Shown: one piece after another, positions 25,101 through 36,000 of the stretch
How the letters are laid out: each line of letters begins with the position of its first letter
Numbering within the stretch: the first letter of the stretch is position 1
Source: Aptenodytes patagonicus
Taxonomy: Eukaryota > Chordata > Aves > Sphenisciformes > Spheniscidae
Length of the DNA stretch: 64,000 nucleotides
Assembly: GCF_965638725.1 (NCBI RefSeq)
Contig: NC_134953.1
Coordinates: 9,509,001 to 9,573,000 of the forward strand
Direction of reading: 5' to 3'
Made by a program: the position numbers and the translations under genes
The notes under the pieces: generated by a model
The model's database searches: none
Seen by the model: the letters and a program-made list of their open reading frames with translations, nothing else
Told to the model about the DNA's origin: nothing

Positions 25101-28100
25101 CAGTCCCTAAAGGCCCTGGGGGCACCAGCTCTGCCACTTCAGCCTGCAGCTGGCTGCCTGCCTGGGTTGCAGCCTGGTGACCTGCTGTGAAACCCTGGAC
25201 ACTGTTGCTGGAGACACAGGGAGCAGAGGGTTAGATAATTCTGCCTTGAGCCTTGTGGGGTTTTCACTTATCATCTATTTTTAGCTGACCGAACAGCTGG
25301 CCTTGGAAGCCTGTTTACAGCCTGGAAAGCTTCTTTTTGCTAAACTGTCCTAGGTGTAAGAGCCCTGAGAAAGCCTTAACCCTTTGAGAGCCAGCCCTGA
25401 GGTTGACACTCTTGTCTGCCATTGACTGCCTGAGATGAATTTATACAAGCAGAATTGCAGCATGAGGAACCACAGAGTCATTCAGCTTCAGCTGTATTTG
25501 TTACATCTTTGCGCATCTATAGCCAGTCCCCTAGTCCAACAGGAAAGACCATATGTGATATATAACCCAGGTTACATGTATTATAGAGCTGTGTGGGCTA
25601 TAATACACGAGATACTTTTTTATATCTGATAGGAGTCAAGCTTTGATCTCACTTATGACCAATACATAAAACATTTTTCTGAACATATTATATCAGTTTT
25701 TGTTCCACACAAGTATTTATTAAAATTGCTGTGTGCAAAGACAGGACCTTGTGCTAGCACCACAAGGTCTATAAATCCTCCATGGACTGTTTGCTCTTTC
25801 ACTATGTACTGCAGGGATTGTGCCTTCTAGCCTGGACTGGGGAGAGTGGACAGCCAGGACAGTAAGACCAGCTTGATTTTACTGATGGATACAGCTTGCT
25901 TTCTTGCCTTGTTGCTGGTTAGATTTGGTTCGTTAATGCACATATTGCCACAAACAAAACTCTTCCTAAAAAGGAAGTAATTTTCCTCTTGTGGTCTCCA
26001 GGAAGTCTTTCATGTTTTCCCAGGCTGCTATTTCTTCAGTCTTTCTCAATGTGTAAATACCCCTCCCCATGCAGACCTTCATATATATGGAAAACAGACA
26101 TACGGGCTTTTATGTTGTCACAGGTACCCTGCTGTTCTGGTGCCCTGGAACAGTTAGCTCCCACACTGTAATCAAGCTGACTTTGCCGGGCTATGTTAAC
26201 CTTGACATGAAAACACTTCCTATTTCTTGTCCAGCTTGCTCTCCCACAGGTCAGCCAACGTATCTCTGTCTGGACCTTTACCTGCTCTGGCAAAAGCTGT
26301 ATTTCCTCTCCCTTCCTCTTGTATTTCATACTGGTCACTGCTGGGGACAATACACAGATCCCTCTCTTCTCACCCTGATCATATAAAATGACTATGAGGT
26401 GTCCATTAAAAGGTGTGCTTCCATTGCCCTTGCTGCTGTTCTACAACTGCTCCTATACTGAATATAGAGAATAACTCACACGAAGTTCTGCCACTGGTTT
26501 TGTAACTGAGATACAAAACTGGTCAGATCATGGGGACTCAGGAGTTCACGTTCTGGGACCCAACCCTGCAAATGTGAATGGACCACGTCCTGTAACAGGG
26601 ATTCCTACTCTCTTTTATTCTGCCCTAGGATCACTTTCAGAAGTTCATCCCACCAGGAGGGCATTACGGGGAAGATGCTCATGGCTATGCCCACGGGCGG
26701 ATGGTAGGAGGAATGACAGCTGGGCAGCATGGCTCCAGTAAGCAGCAGTACCCCGCTGTTCCTCCTAGGCCTGGAAGCAAGGGAGGCCCTGGAGACAGCG
26801 AAGGGGAACATGCGGGGGAATTGACTGGAAGTGGTGGAGAAGGAGGTGATGGTACTGAGAAAGGCAAGTATCTCTCTGCAAGAACAAGAAATAGCTAAAG
26901 CTATCAGAGCTCGTGCCAACCTTACTCTTAGGGACAAGTAAATAAATTTGACTAAAACCTGAATTCTTCCAAACTAAGTTCCATTGCAAAGTCTAGAAAA
27001 GTTGAACTGCCTTTAGCTTGATAGTTTTGTTCGCATGCTTCTGTGTTGCTCAGTCATAGGCAAGAAACAGAAATACCTGCCTTGGCTGGACCAAAGAAGT
27101 GATGGGAAACTTAATTACTGAGCTCCTAAGGTTGATATGGCAGTATGCCAGTATGGCACACCCTTTGCTTTCAAGAGTTTCACACTGACCGCTACTGGAG
27201 ATAGTAGTGTTAGCTCGTTAGCTCAGCAGTCTGACCTGACACATCAGTCTCGAGTATATCAGCCCTGACTTCAAATCAAAGTTTTCACCTAAACAAACAG
27301 CACTTTTTGGATAATCTTCAGAAAGGAACAGCAATATTTCAAAAAGTTATCTGGTAATCACCACTGGTCTACTGAAGCAATATCTTTACGAGTAGAAGTA
27401 TTTTTAATTGAATTTAGTCCTTGCTTAATTTAACCTCTGTTTGGTTTGGCCAGAAACCTCTAGAACCAAATCCCTTGCATGAAGATCAGCAGGTGAAATT
27501 CTTATTTTAACAGTCCCTATGGGATTTTACAACAAAAAGCAAATTTGCTTGGGAACCAGGAACCGCTGTTGTTAAGTGACCAAACGAGTGACTTGTAAAA
27601 TCCAAGGTTTTTCATTTAGATTCTGGAAGAATGCACATTTTATATCAAAATCACCTTTTACATTTCCAGGCATCCTTGTGAAAAAGAAATCTGTGTAGAC
27701 TCTCTGTCTTCTTATAGGAGATTTTTCTCCATTGTTATCCTATTTCTGTGTGCAGGGACAAAGAGGATTAACATCATCCCATAGCTTTTACTGCAGAGGT
27801 GGATCCCAACTGCTTTTGTTTTTCAACCCTACCAATCAATTTACTTCTAAACTGCTTAGTTTAAGTCCTTCACACAGAAAGAGGGGGGTAGTTGTTTTTA
27901 TTTTTTTAATGGAAGTGAGATTCTTGTACATGTCTGCAATTCTCTGAAACCAGGATAGCCCAGGATTTGGCAAGGTTTGAAGAAGAGAAGCAAGTTGAAG
28001 AAAGAAGGTGCGATGAAGAAGAAAGTTTTAGATAATAGTGTTCATTCTTTGCCACTTACTTCATAAAGATTTATGTTTTCTACACAACCTCTAGCACCAT

Positions 28101-30483
28101 GAAAGCACCAGAATGTCTAACTCCATTAACCTATTATTCCCATCTACTCTAATCAAGCTAAGCAGAAGTCATTGCTCAGGAGTTTTAAGGTTTCTGAAGG
28201 ATGAGAATCTTAGAAGTGTGCTACATATCAATACACAACCAATGATCTTACTAGCAAGGTGGTATTATACACAATTGGCAGAAAAAGGAAAAAAGAAAAA
28301 AAAAAAAAAGAGGCACACAGAATGAAAACCCTTGTCTAAGCTCATTTGCTTAATGGAGCAGCCAGAAGCTAACCTAAAATTTCTGGCAATCAAGTATCTG
28401 ACTTAACAGCAAAGTGCAGCTCTGTCATTGACAGGATTTTAACTTCCACAGAGATACCCCATCATATTTTCAAACTGCTTTTAGCCATCCTGAGGTGTTT
28501 GAGCCAGGCTTGTCTCTAACATCCTAGCTCAGGAGGGGGAAAATATGAATGTCTGTTCATGTAATCACAAAGAAAATGCCAACTTATAAAAATACTGAGA
28601 CAAGGGAGATGGTAATTTTAGAACATTCAAGAATAGACTACTGAGGAAGACGTTAGTAAAGATGGTTGTGGGTTGCCAAGACCCTGAAATACGATGGTTA
28701 AAGGTTTTTGGTCAGTTAGAGCCAACTTCAGAGTTTGAGCCTAGTTTTGGAGTTTACAGTCAGGGCTTTGTTTGTTGCATCTGATGATGATGATGAGGTT
28801 TATGTGGAGGGGTTATGTCTGCTATGATCAGACAGGGAAGAGAGAAGTAAATGATGAAATTAGATAGCATTTTGCCTTGTATAAAGCTTCCCCCGAGGTA
28901 GTGAATGAGATGATGGGGTAAGGACATTGGTTCTTGCAGTAAGAGGTTTCTATTTGAGCAACCAGAGAGAACAATGAAAAATTAGCTTTCAAATATATGC
29001 TCTAATGCAAATTCCTGGATGAGTGGCTCTTAGACTGTGGTACACCTGCTTTTGTGGATAGGGACAGAAGTGGCGTATGACAGTCTTTTTTAAGAGAAAT
29101 CTAACCATAAAATCTCGAACTTGATCTAGGAGTTACAGAATCTGGAAACAAAGCTGGTGTCTCAACTTCAATAGCAGAATACAGAAAGGCAATGTATTGA
29201 GTAAATGTCATCTAACCAGAGTGTTTTATATTCCTCTGTTTACAGATGGAAAGTCAGGAGGCAAAAAAATCACTATATTTAAAACTTACATCTCCCCCTG
29301 GGAAAAAGCAATGGGTATCAGCCCCCAGGACAAAAGTCAGTTCACCACTGACTTACTGTCATATAGTCCCAAAGCTGATTTCCCCCATTACAAGTCTTTT
29401 AACCGGTAAGTCTTCTTGGCTATTCAATTCGGTTTATTTAGCATGAGAAAACACAATAACCCTGGCTATAGCCCTCCTGTCTTGTGCAATGTAAATAAGT
29501 TTAAGCTGCATGTCATGTTGCTTAGCAGAGTCTCCTGCAGATGAAACGTTTGGAGGCCTACAAAGAGAAGATACGTTAAGAGCCAGAGATTTTAATTCAG
29601 CTTATGGACAGAAAACCTACGCAGCAGGATAAGAGGACTTTAATCCTATTTCCCTTTCTTTCTCGCCCCATTTGACAACGGAGATTTAGCTTGCCACTGT
29701 TTATTACTGCAGCCATTTAAAGTTCAAGAGTTCAGGAAAAATACTTACGATCAGAAGCTATATACTTCACAGTACTTCAGATAAGAATCAGGATCTTCCT
29801 GCTGCTTCTGATAAGAACTGAAAGTTTTACAAATATTTCTAGGGAGCAACAATCTTCTGTTAACCTCTCTATATAATTTTGCTACCCACTTCCATAGCCT
29901 CAGGACATCAGTGCCCAAGACAAACCCAAATCCCACGCATTTCTGCAATAATGCAGCCTCTGCCTCCTACATGTACGGGGTACCAACAGGTGTGAAAGGT
30001 GTATGGTTTGATGGAGATTGATGCAACAGGGGTGAAGGAAGTGCACAGGAGCAGAGGGGGGTGTGTGGTTTTAAATCTTTTTTAGTACATAGGCAATGGA
30101 TACGTATATATGCTTGGGAAGGATTTGTTGGCCAGTCAACTGCAACAGTGGTAAAACTTACAATCTCAATAACTTTGATGATTGTTTATTTTCTAAATCC
30201 CGTTGTTTACCTATGCTCTGTTTGCTAACTCCATGTATTCCCCCATGCCAGGACTGCCATGCCTTACGGGGGCTATGAGAAAGCAGCCAAACGGATGACC
30301 TTCAAAGTGCCTCAGTTTGATATTTGCCCTTTGCTTCCAGAATCTCTCATGATATATACTAAAAATTTCAGCAACAGACCTTCCTTCAACAGAACCCCAA
30401 TACCTTGGATGCCTTCAGGAGACTCCTCTGAGTACCATACTGAGGTCAATGTGCCAAGGAGTGGTGAAACAGAAGAGCTGTAA
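16045..30483 (+). CDS. MYOZ1: Myozenin-1 (calsarcin-2), complete spliced coding region in five exons
   Basis: MYOZ1 is a fast-muscle Z-disc protein that binds alpha-actinin, gamma-filamin and telethonin and tethers calcineurin. I join 16045-16120, 17753-17934, 26629-26863, 29246-29405 and 30252-30483: 885 bp, 294 residues plus TAA, against 299 residues in human. Intron phases are 1, 0, 1 and 2, and every joint keeps the frame. The N terminus (MPLAGTPAPVKRKKSTKLIG), the block LNLGKKISIPRDVMLEELSL, a Gly-rich middle encoded by exon 26629-26863 and the C-terminal calsarcin block (KTYISPWEKAMG, then NRTAMPYGGYEKAAKRMTF, SNRPSFNRTPIPW, GETEEL at the end) all match the family. The start is the first ATG after a good acceptor and gives the conserved N terminus. 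The third coding intron uses a GC donor. The gene lies downstream of SYNPO2L on the same strand, as in mammals. Confidence 0.95.
16121..17752 (+). other. MYOZ1 intron between coding exons 1 and 2
   Basis: GT-AG intron of 1.6 kb, AT-rich. No repeat family or RNA gene recognised. Confidence 0.85.
17753..17934 (+). CDS. MYOZ1: MYOZ1 coding exon 2
   Basis: Acceptor TTTTGTAG at 17752. Encodes the split Val, then MPQEVSKLNLGKKISIPRD through NPDAFTDNSV, the most conserved N-terminal calsarcin block. Donor GTG|GTAGGT at 17935, phase 0. The open frame runs on past the donor into intron sequence for about 120 bp, which is not coding. The in-exon Met could start a shorter form, but nothing supports that. 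Confidence 0.95.
19080..19129. repeat. Perfect tandem duplication, 25-bp unit
   Basis: The unit GTGCTTTAGATAGTTCATCT plus CTTCA occurs twice without mismatch at 19080-19104 and 19105-19129. The identity implies a recent duplication. Confidence 0.85.
22975..23115 (+). mobile_element. MIR/CORE-SINE-like relic
   Basis: The stretch follows the MIR core and 3' side in order: CCCATTATTTAGATGAGTAA, then AGGCATAGAGGTGAAAAATA, then a TTTGCCTAAGATTAAACAGC-type block, then CAAGTCAGAAGTAGACCTGG and ending near AACTGTGCC. Divergence is high, as expected for an ancient amniote SINE. Called from pattern memory. Confidence 0.6.
25147..25299 (+). promoter_or_regulatory. Candidate muscle enhancer with MEF2 site and E-boxes
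   Basis: Contains CAGCTG E-boxes at 25147-25152 and 25294-25299 and a perfect MEF2 site, CTATTTTTAG, at 25275-25284, ten bases from the second E-box. MEF2 beside a myogenic CAGCTG is the classic skeletal-muscle enhancer arrangement. The spot is inside intron 3 of a muscle gene, 1.3 kb before a coding exon. The function is inferred. Confidence 0.35.
26629..26863 (+). CDS. MYOZ1: MYOZ1 coding exon 3 (Gly-rich middle), ends at a GC donor
   Basis: Acceptor TGCCCTAG at 26628. Encodes DHFQKFIPPGGHYGEDAHGY through GSGGEGGDGTEK plus one base (235 bp, phase 0 in, phase 1 out). The only donor that joins in frame to the next exon is GAAAG|GCAAGT at 26864, a GC donor with otherwise ideal consensus. The Gly-rich low-complexity middle is a calsarcin hallmark and is poorly conserved in sequence. 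Confidence 0.9.
26864..29245 (+). other. MYOZ1 GC-AG intron between coding exons 3 and 4
   Basis: 2.4 kb intron with 5' GCAAGT and 3' CTGTTTACAG. Contains an A-rich run near 28290-28310 followed by weakly MIR-like sequence (28311-28400). Confidence 0.8.
29246..29405 (+). CDS. MYOZ1: MYOZ1 coding exon 4
   Basis: Acceptor TTTACAG at 29245. Encodes the split Asp, then GKSGGKKITIFKTYISPWEK through FPHYKSFN plus two bases of Arg. Donor CCG|GTAAGT at 29406, phase 2. ITIFKTYISPWE is a family signature. Confidence 0.94.
29406..30251 (+). other. MYOZ1 intron between coding exons 4 and 5
   Basis: GT-AG intron of 846 bp. Nothing recognisable inside. Confidence 0.85.
30252..30483 (+). CDS. MYOZ1: MYOZ1 final coding exon
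   Basis: Acceptor CCATGCCAG at 30251. Encodes RTAMPYGGYEKAAKRMTFKV through SNRPSFNRTPIPW to GETEEL and TAA at 30481-30483. The final GETEEL matches the conserved C-terminal PDZ-ligand-like tail of the myozenins. Confidence 0.95.
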
Positions 30484-30763
30484 ATCCCCACTGCCAAGGC
30501 CTTCCTTTTTTCTCAGCCCTTTCTATTTGCAAGCTGATAGTAAGGAGCTGAAAAGTGCAACTCTAGTTCTGTCAGCCCTTCCTTTCTTTTGCCCTTAGCC
30601 CAGACAAGTTCCTAGCAGGTTCGAAACTTATCTTTGCTGGGGTGTTAATCCATATCAGAAACAGTTCGAGGGAAAAGAGCTTTTTATTCACCAGGGCATA
30701 AAAGGGCAAGACTAGGAAGTGTTTTTCTGTTTAGCAATACTAAATGCTGCCTGTCTTCTCCAT

Positions 30764-30769
30764 AATAAA
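30764..30769 (+). terminator. Upstream polyadenylation signal of MYOZ1
   Basis: AATAAA 280 bp after the stop codon, 31 bp before a second copy. Confidence 0.6.
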
Positions 30770-30794
30770 TCTGTTTTGTCATATATTAACAAGT

Positions 30795-30800
30795 AATAAA
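30795..30800 (+). terminator. Main polyadenylation signal of MYOZ1
   Basis: AATAAA followed 20-40 bases later by a GT-rich downstream element (GTCTTTGTGTTTTC). Cleavage predicted near 30815-30820. Confidence 0.7.
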
Positions 30801-30820
30801 ACACCAAGAGGAAAAAAAGT

Positions 30821-32558
30821 CTTTGTGTTTTCTCTTTAAAAAATGCTGCTGAATCACTTTGGGGATTAGCAATAACAAAAGTTTCAATCTCACAACTAGA
30901 CTTGGAAGAAAGATCGGGGACTGATGGGGATGGTCATAAGATAGGTATACATCAAGGTGGCTTAGATAAACACTGCAAAACTGATGGTGAAGAATGATGA
31001 CTTTGAGAAGAAATGATATGGGTAATCATAACAGCATCAGAGAAAAAATAGCAAGTCTGTCAGTGTAACAGGCAGATTAAAGTATTTCACTGTCACCTAA
31101 GATTCCCCAGCTCTCCAGAGTATAAAATAGGTGATAGCTTAAGCAGTTTTTTTTTCACACGGAAAGACCAAGAAGGGAATAGGTCGGGAAGGAACAGAGG
31201 CACACCCAAGTGAGATGACTTGCCCACAGCTACAGAGCAAGAAAGAAAAAGCTTTAATTACAACAGAAGTAATTTGACACCCGCCACAGTGCATTACTTA
31301 CTCAAATACACAGCATCGAAGACTATTCCATTTCTTGTAACAGTTTTATCAATGCCACACATATAGGAAGAAAGGCAGGCACTGTGGAAAACCAATAAAG
31401 AACTTTATTTTTCTACACGAAATACGTTCTGTTTCATGAACATTTGCACTCTGACACATAACATACAAGACTGCTGTTTCACTACCATACCCTAGCTCAG
31501 CCTGCATGGAGACTGGTTTGGAATTCTCTGTCCTGGTGCCTTCTTTAGATCAACATTTCCTCTTATAAACAGGGCTAAACAGCTTATTTACAGGGACAGC
31601 TTCCATTGAAGTACTTTTAATTTAGGAGTTTTTCCTCCTTGTCCAGAAATCCCTGCAACCATATATTTGATTTTTATTCTGTGTGGATAGTTACGAGGTT
31701 GGCTTTATTACACTCCTCTAAAAGGCTGCTGCCAGGGCTACCCTGAGATCTCTTAAAAATTGTGCTAATAGTAACAAGCTGCAGAAGTAATGAATGAGTA
31801 GTTTCCTAACCTTTCTCCTGAAATGGCTAAAGAACATTTATTATATGTCCTGTTAAATGATTAAGAAGTATCCATAACTCAGTTCTGTGATGAAACTTAA
31901 AAACATTAAGGCAGTACTTTGATCTTCTGAAGAACATTTCGACAAAAATGAAAAAGGTTGTCTTTTTTGACATGTTCCTACAAAGTATTCGAAGTTTGAG
32001 TTGAAAACAAATCCTCAGACAAACTTGTTTTGTTTCTTTGGATAAAATGGATCCAGGAATTATTTGAAAAGATATTTCCCACATTGATCTCCTTTTTTAA
32101 TCCCTACATAAATACATGCAAATTTCACTGGTGAAAGATATTTAAATGGGAAATTCTCACATTCTACTAAACTATTAGTTTATTCTGTATTTGATCTCTG
32201 TTTGGAGATAAGGTTGCTGTGGGTTTTCCAACATTTTTAATCAATCTAGCTTTTTCAACTGCATTGTAATTAAGGGGGAGGGATTTATTTTCCAGTTCAA
32301 AAAGTATTCTATTACAAGAATCCAGGCCACAAAGAGAATGCCAGAAGTTCAGAAAGACAGAGGAAATTTCAGAGAAAACTAGGTGACACTAAGCAAAATA
32401 TTTTCCCACCAAATATGCTATTTATTGCCTCCCCTTTTCTGACAGGGATTTTAGACTCTTGCAATACAGAATTACATGATTTTTTTAAAGTGAAATACAT
32501 GATGCTTTCATGGTAAGTATGTCAGGAGCAGCAGAAACAAGATAGCTTGGTACCTGGA
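30821..32558. other. Intergenic sequence after MYOZ1
   Basis: AT-rich with no exon. A weak MIR-like patch at about 31190-31250 (AGATGACTTGCCCACAGCTA) suggests another old SINE. Confidence 0.45.
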
Positions 32559-33060
32559 TGTCATGGTCCAATTTCAGTAGCAGGTGTTCCAGATCATGGG
32601 CCAGTTAGACATGTCATGGTGCAGAGAGGGCTGGCTGCTCCGAGGAGGGGTGAGCCCCAGGCAAGCCCAGCACAGGCAGCGCCCTCACCAACCAGCACAC
32701 GAGCCCACCACATCTGAGCACAGCAGGCAGAGCTGCGTGCTGGTGACAGCGTCCATCAACCATCCCAGACACGGTGGCGGGATGAATCAGTCACGGGGGC
32801 TATCCAGGGAGTCTGGTCAGGAGCAAAAGGAGACAGGCCTGGACACAAGCGACACTGTGGGTCCAAAGTCCATCTAGGAGACAGGCTAGCTCCAGCATAG
32901 GTCTCAGGTTCACCCAGGAGACAAGAGTACAGGCCAGCACCCCTACACCATAGCTCAGACAAGGACCTCAGGCCCAGGACTGAGCTTAAATGGGGTTTCT
33001 GGGCCAGAAGTGGGGTGAAGGTCCCAGGTGAGGCTGGTCAGGGTAACTAAGGGCTGTTGA
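32559..33060. repeat. GC-richer block of unknown origin, possible degraded LTR or repeat
   Basis: About 500 bp clearly richer in G+C and CA/AGG words than the AT-rich sequence on either side. It begins TGTCATGGTCC, similar to avian LTR ends, and has internal echoes such as GGAGACAGGC and GGAGACAAGA. Open frames of 60-104 codons cross it on both strands but show no protein family. I could not name the element. Confidence 0.35.
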
Positions 33061-36000
33061 TGCACACAGGGCAATGATACCAAAATGTTTGGGAATTCCA
33101 ATATAATCACAACAATCATTTGAGTTCTACTGGAGCATAGAAAAAAAAAGACTAAATAAAATAGGTCCTTAAACATGCAGGGAAAGGTAAGAAATACTGT
33201 GCAGAAATAGCACAGTGCTCTCTGGTGGTGTAGCTTCAAAGTTCCCACGTACAAGGAAGGAAGCATCATCCAGCATGTAGGTCAAAGGACTGGATATATA
33301 CCCAAAGCTCTCTCTTGTTCATAATGTACTGTTGGACAAGAGTTTTTGACTGTGCGCTCCATTATCCCAAACCCTAAATGGGGATAAAAAGTTGCAATGT
33401 GTTTGGAAGTAGTATTGTACCACTGCAAATTATTAATAATATTGCTATAATTCATACTTGTAAGCTAAGAGGATCCTTCGGTTTTGGTAAATTTGCTTAA
33501 TGAGGCATATAGCTCTTCTTTTGCCAGTACACTTTCAATCTCAAAACCTGTCAAGCAGGATTTATGTGCTTTTGTTTCTAGTACAAAATGAGAAATACAA
33601 CACTACATGTTGTAGAACAATTCAGACAACTATTGTCTTGCTGTTTACATAGCTTAAGATACATGCTAGTTTAGTCATTGTTCATAGAAAGTAACGTTAA
33701 AAGTGAGAAAAATCAGTAATCCGAATTCTGTCTCAAAAATAATTAATTTCAGTGAGGCTTGCAGCTACTGTAATCAGGGCAGAAGTTTGTCCAAAATGAT
33801 CAAATATTTAAGGGGAAGTAAGTAACTGTTCCTGCTCTTTGTTTTCCTTGGGCTATGATGTAGACTCAGGGGAATTGCCTATGTCAGAGAATTATTTATA
33901 TTGGGAATGAGAGGATTTCATAAGATTTAATTACAGTGGATTTCCCCCACATACTAGGAGCTACAGAATGGAAACTCAGTCATCTGCTTTTAAGCAGGAT
34001 CATCATAGTTAGAGATAAAAAAGAACTAACAAATTATTGAGCCCATCCTCTTGTAAAGGCAGGCTACAGTGCCCTCATAGAGGATGTACTGGATATTAAG
34101 CTTCTACTCCGTGGAACAGCAGCCAAAAATCCATTTAATAGAGAGGGGCTGGCCCATTAAAAACAGATTGGATAGAATTTTGTGACATTCAGATCTTTCA
34201 TTCAGAAAAAAAATTCCTTATATTTTTATTTATTTACAGTGTTATTTTTAGGAATATTATTTTACAGTTTCCAAGCTTTGAAATCTTTGTCTCATGTAAG
34301 GCAACTTGTATGATAAAGAATCCAAGCCATACTGAAAATGCATAAAAAATAGTGCCCATGTTTTAATGTAAAGGAAAGGTGTTTAACAAAGTCTCAGCAA
34401 TACTATCCATAAATATGGACTCGTGTTGTAAAATCTTGCCTGAAGTTATAGCTGATGGCATAAATATTCGGCAGGTAGTAGCACAGTTGGTATGCTTCTC
34501 TGTGTTGCGCAGAAAATCTTCCATTTGACTGCAATGTATTCCCTAATCAAAGTGTTTGCATCTCATAATTGTCTCTCTCACGTGAGCAGCTTGCCATACG
34601 TGATGATGATATAATTCATACAACTAACATCTGGGAATTACATTTGATGTTGTTATTGACAGAGCATTTAGAGGACATGGCTTTGTCATTAGGCTTAGTG
34701 ACTCTCTGAAATAAAATTTGGAACGGTTTCAGGCTGTTAGGAGAATATGGGCTTCGTCTTGTTTGACTTCTTTTTTAATCATACTGTGAATATGTAAAAT
34801 GTATTCACTTCTCTTATACAAGATGGCAGGCACCAGGCAGCCAAGAGCCTGAACACGATCATTCTGTTATGGAGCAAAGAGGTGTGCATGTGGCCATCCC
34901 TCCATGGGAAGCGCTGACTTGTGGCGCAAGGCTTGAACATTCACTGCACTGAGGTTTTTTTCCTGCCTAGCTTGTCTGCAAGTATATGTTCTCTTCCACA
35001 GAAGACTGCCACAGGTGCGATCATCTGGCAAATGCCCCACTTCCAAAGGACTGCCCCTTGGCACAACAAGCTGCTGTTAGCACTTCTCTGGCAGCTTATG
35101 GGGTCCACCGCTGCCCATCAGCAGCACATATGCTAATTTCTCTTGAATGAGTATTAGGAAAGTTTGCAAGACAGCCTGCTGGCTCACAGCACATGAATAC
35201 ATTTACATGCAATCATCTCATCTATGCCCAAATCCTCAAATTGCAGGTTACAAACTGGTTCAGACAAGTTGCCTATTCTGTCTTGGAGATGTGCCTGACC
35301 AGGACCACAGATAATCAAGCACAATTTGCAGACACATGCAGAAGCAAGATTGCACAGATTTTGTGGAACCCTACAACTTTTGTGAACTGCTGAGTATGTG
35401 GGATTTGAGACACTTAATTATATTCATGTACTAGTAAAAGTCTCTTCAGCTAATGTAATTAATTAGCAGTGCCTTTATGCTGTACCTCTTACTCTGTATG
35501 TATTTAACACACAGTAAGTGTCATCTTCCCTTCCCTCTGATGATCATCTTCTACTTGCAGTACAGCTTACATGATGCTTTAATGAGTGCAAGTACTTGCT
35601 CAGATATATATCGTGTTAATTAACACATGCAGTAAAGGGAAGAGAACTACATAAACCACTCTGAAGCAATGCTTTTAAACACAACCTAAACTCCAGTCAG
35701 CTTAATAAACAAATTCTCAAATACAAACTCTACCTTTAATTTCCAATTATACTTTTTAGAAACATTATTTATATCAAAACTTTTAATGCACATTTTCCAA
35801 CCTTTTTGAAGAAAACTTGCAGGCTCTTTTTTTTTTATTTGTTTTGACCTTTTGATTAGCAATAAAAAACAACAAAGTGTTTTGTGCAAAGAGTTTTAAT
35901 TTTAAAAGTCTGTTTTTCATTCAAATAAAATGCCATCTGATGTACTTTCAGGGAGAACTGACACAAATAAATTTGCAGACAGGGACCACTACCCTTTAAA

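Larger units (their letters stand above)
17935..26628 (+). other. MYOZ1 intron between coding exons 2 and 3 (8.7 kb)
   Basis: GT-AG intron. It holds a 25-bp tandem duplication at 19080, a MIR-like relic at 22975, two perfect MEF2-type CTATTTTTAG sites (18326 and 25275), a C-run at 21847-21857 and a Ser/Pro-type pyrimidine tract near 20730-20765. Frames of up to about 130 codons (e.g. 23736-24122 minus) look non-coding. Confidence 0.85.
30484..30820 (+). other. MYOZ1: MYOZ1 3' untranslated region
   Basis: A short 3' UTR of about 330 bp ending after two polyadenylation hexamers (30764, 30795) and followed by GT/T-rich sequence, GTCTTTGTGTTTTCTC. Confidence 0.75.
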
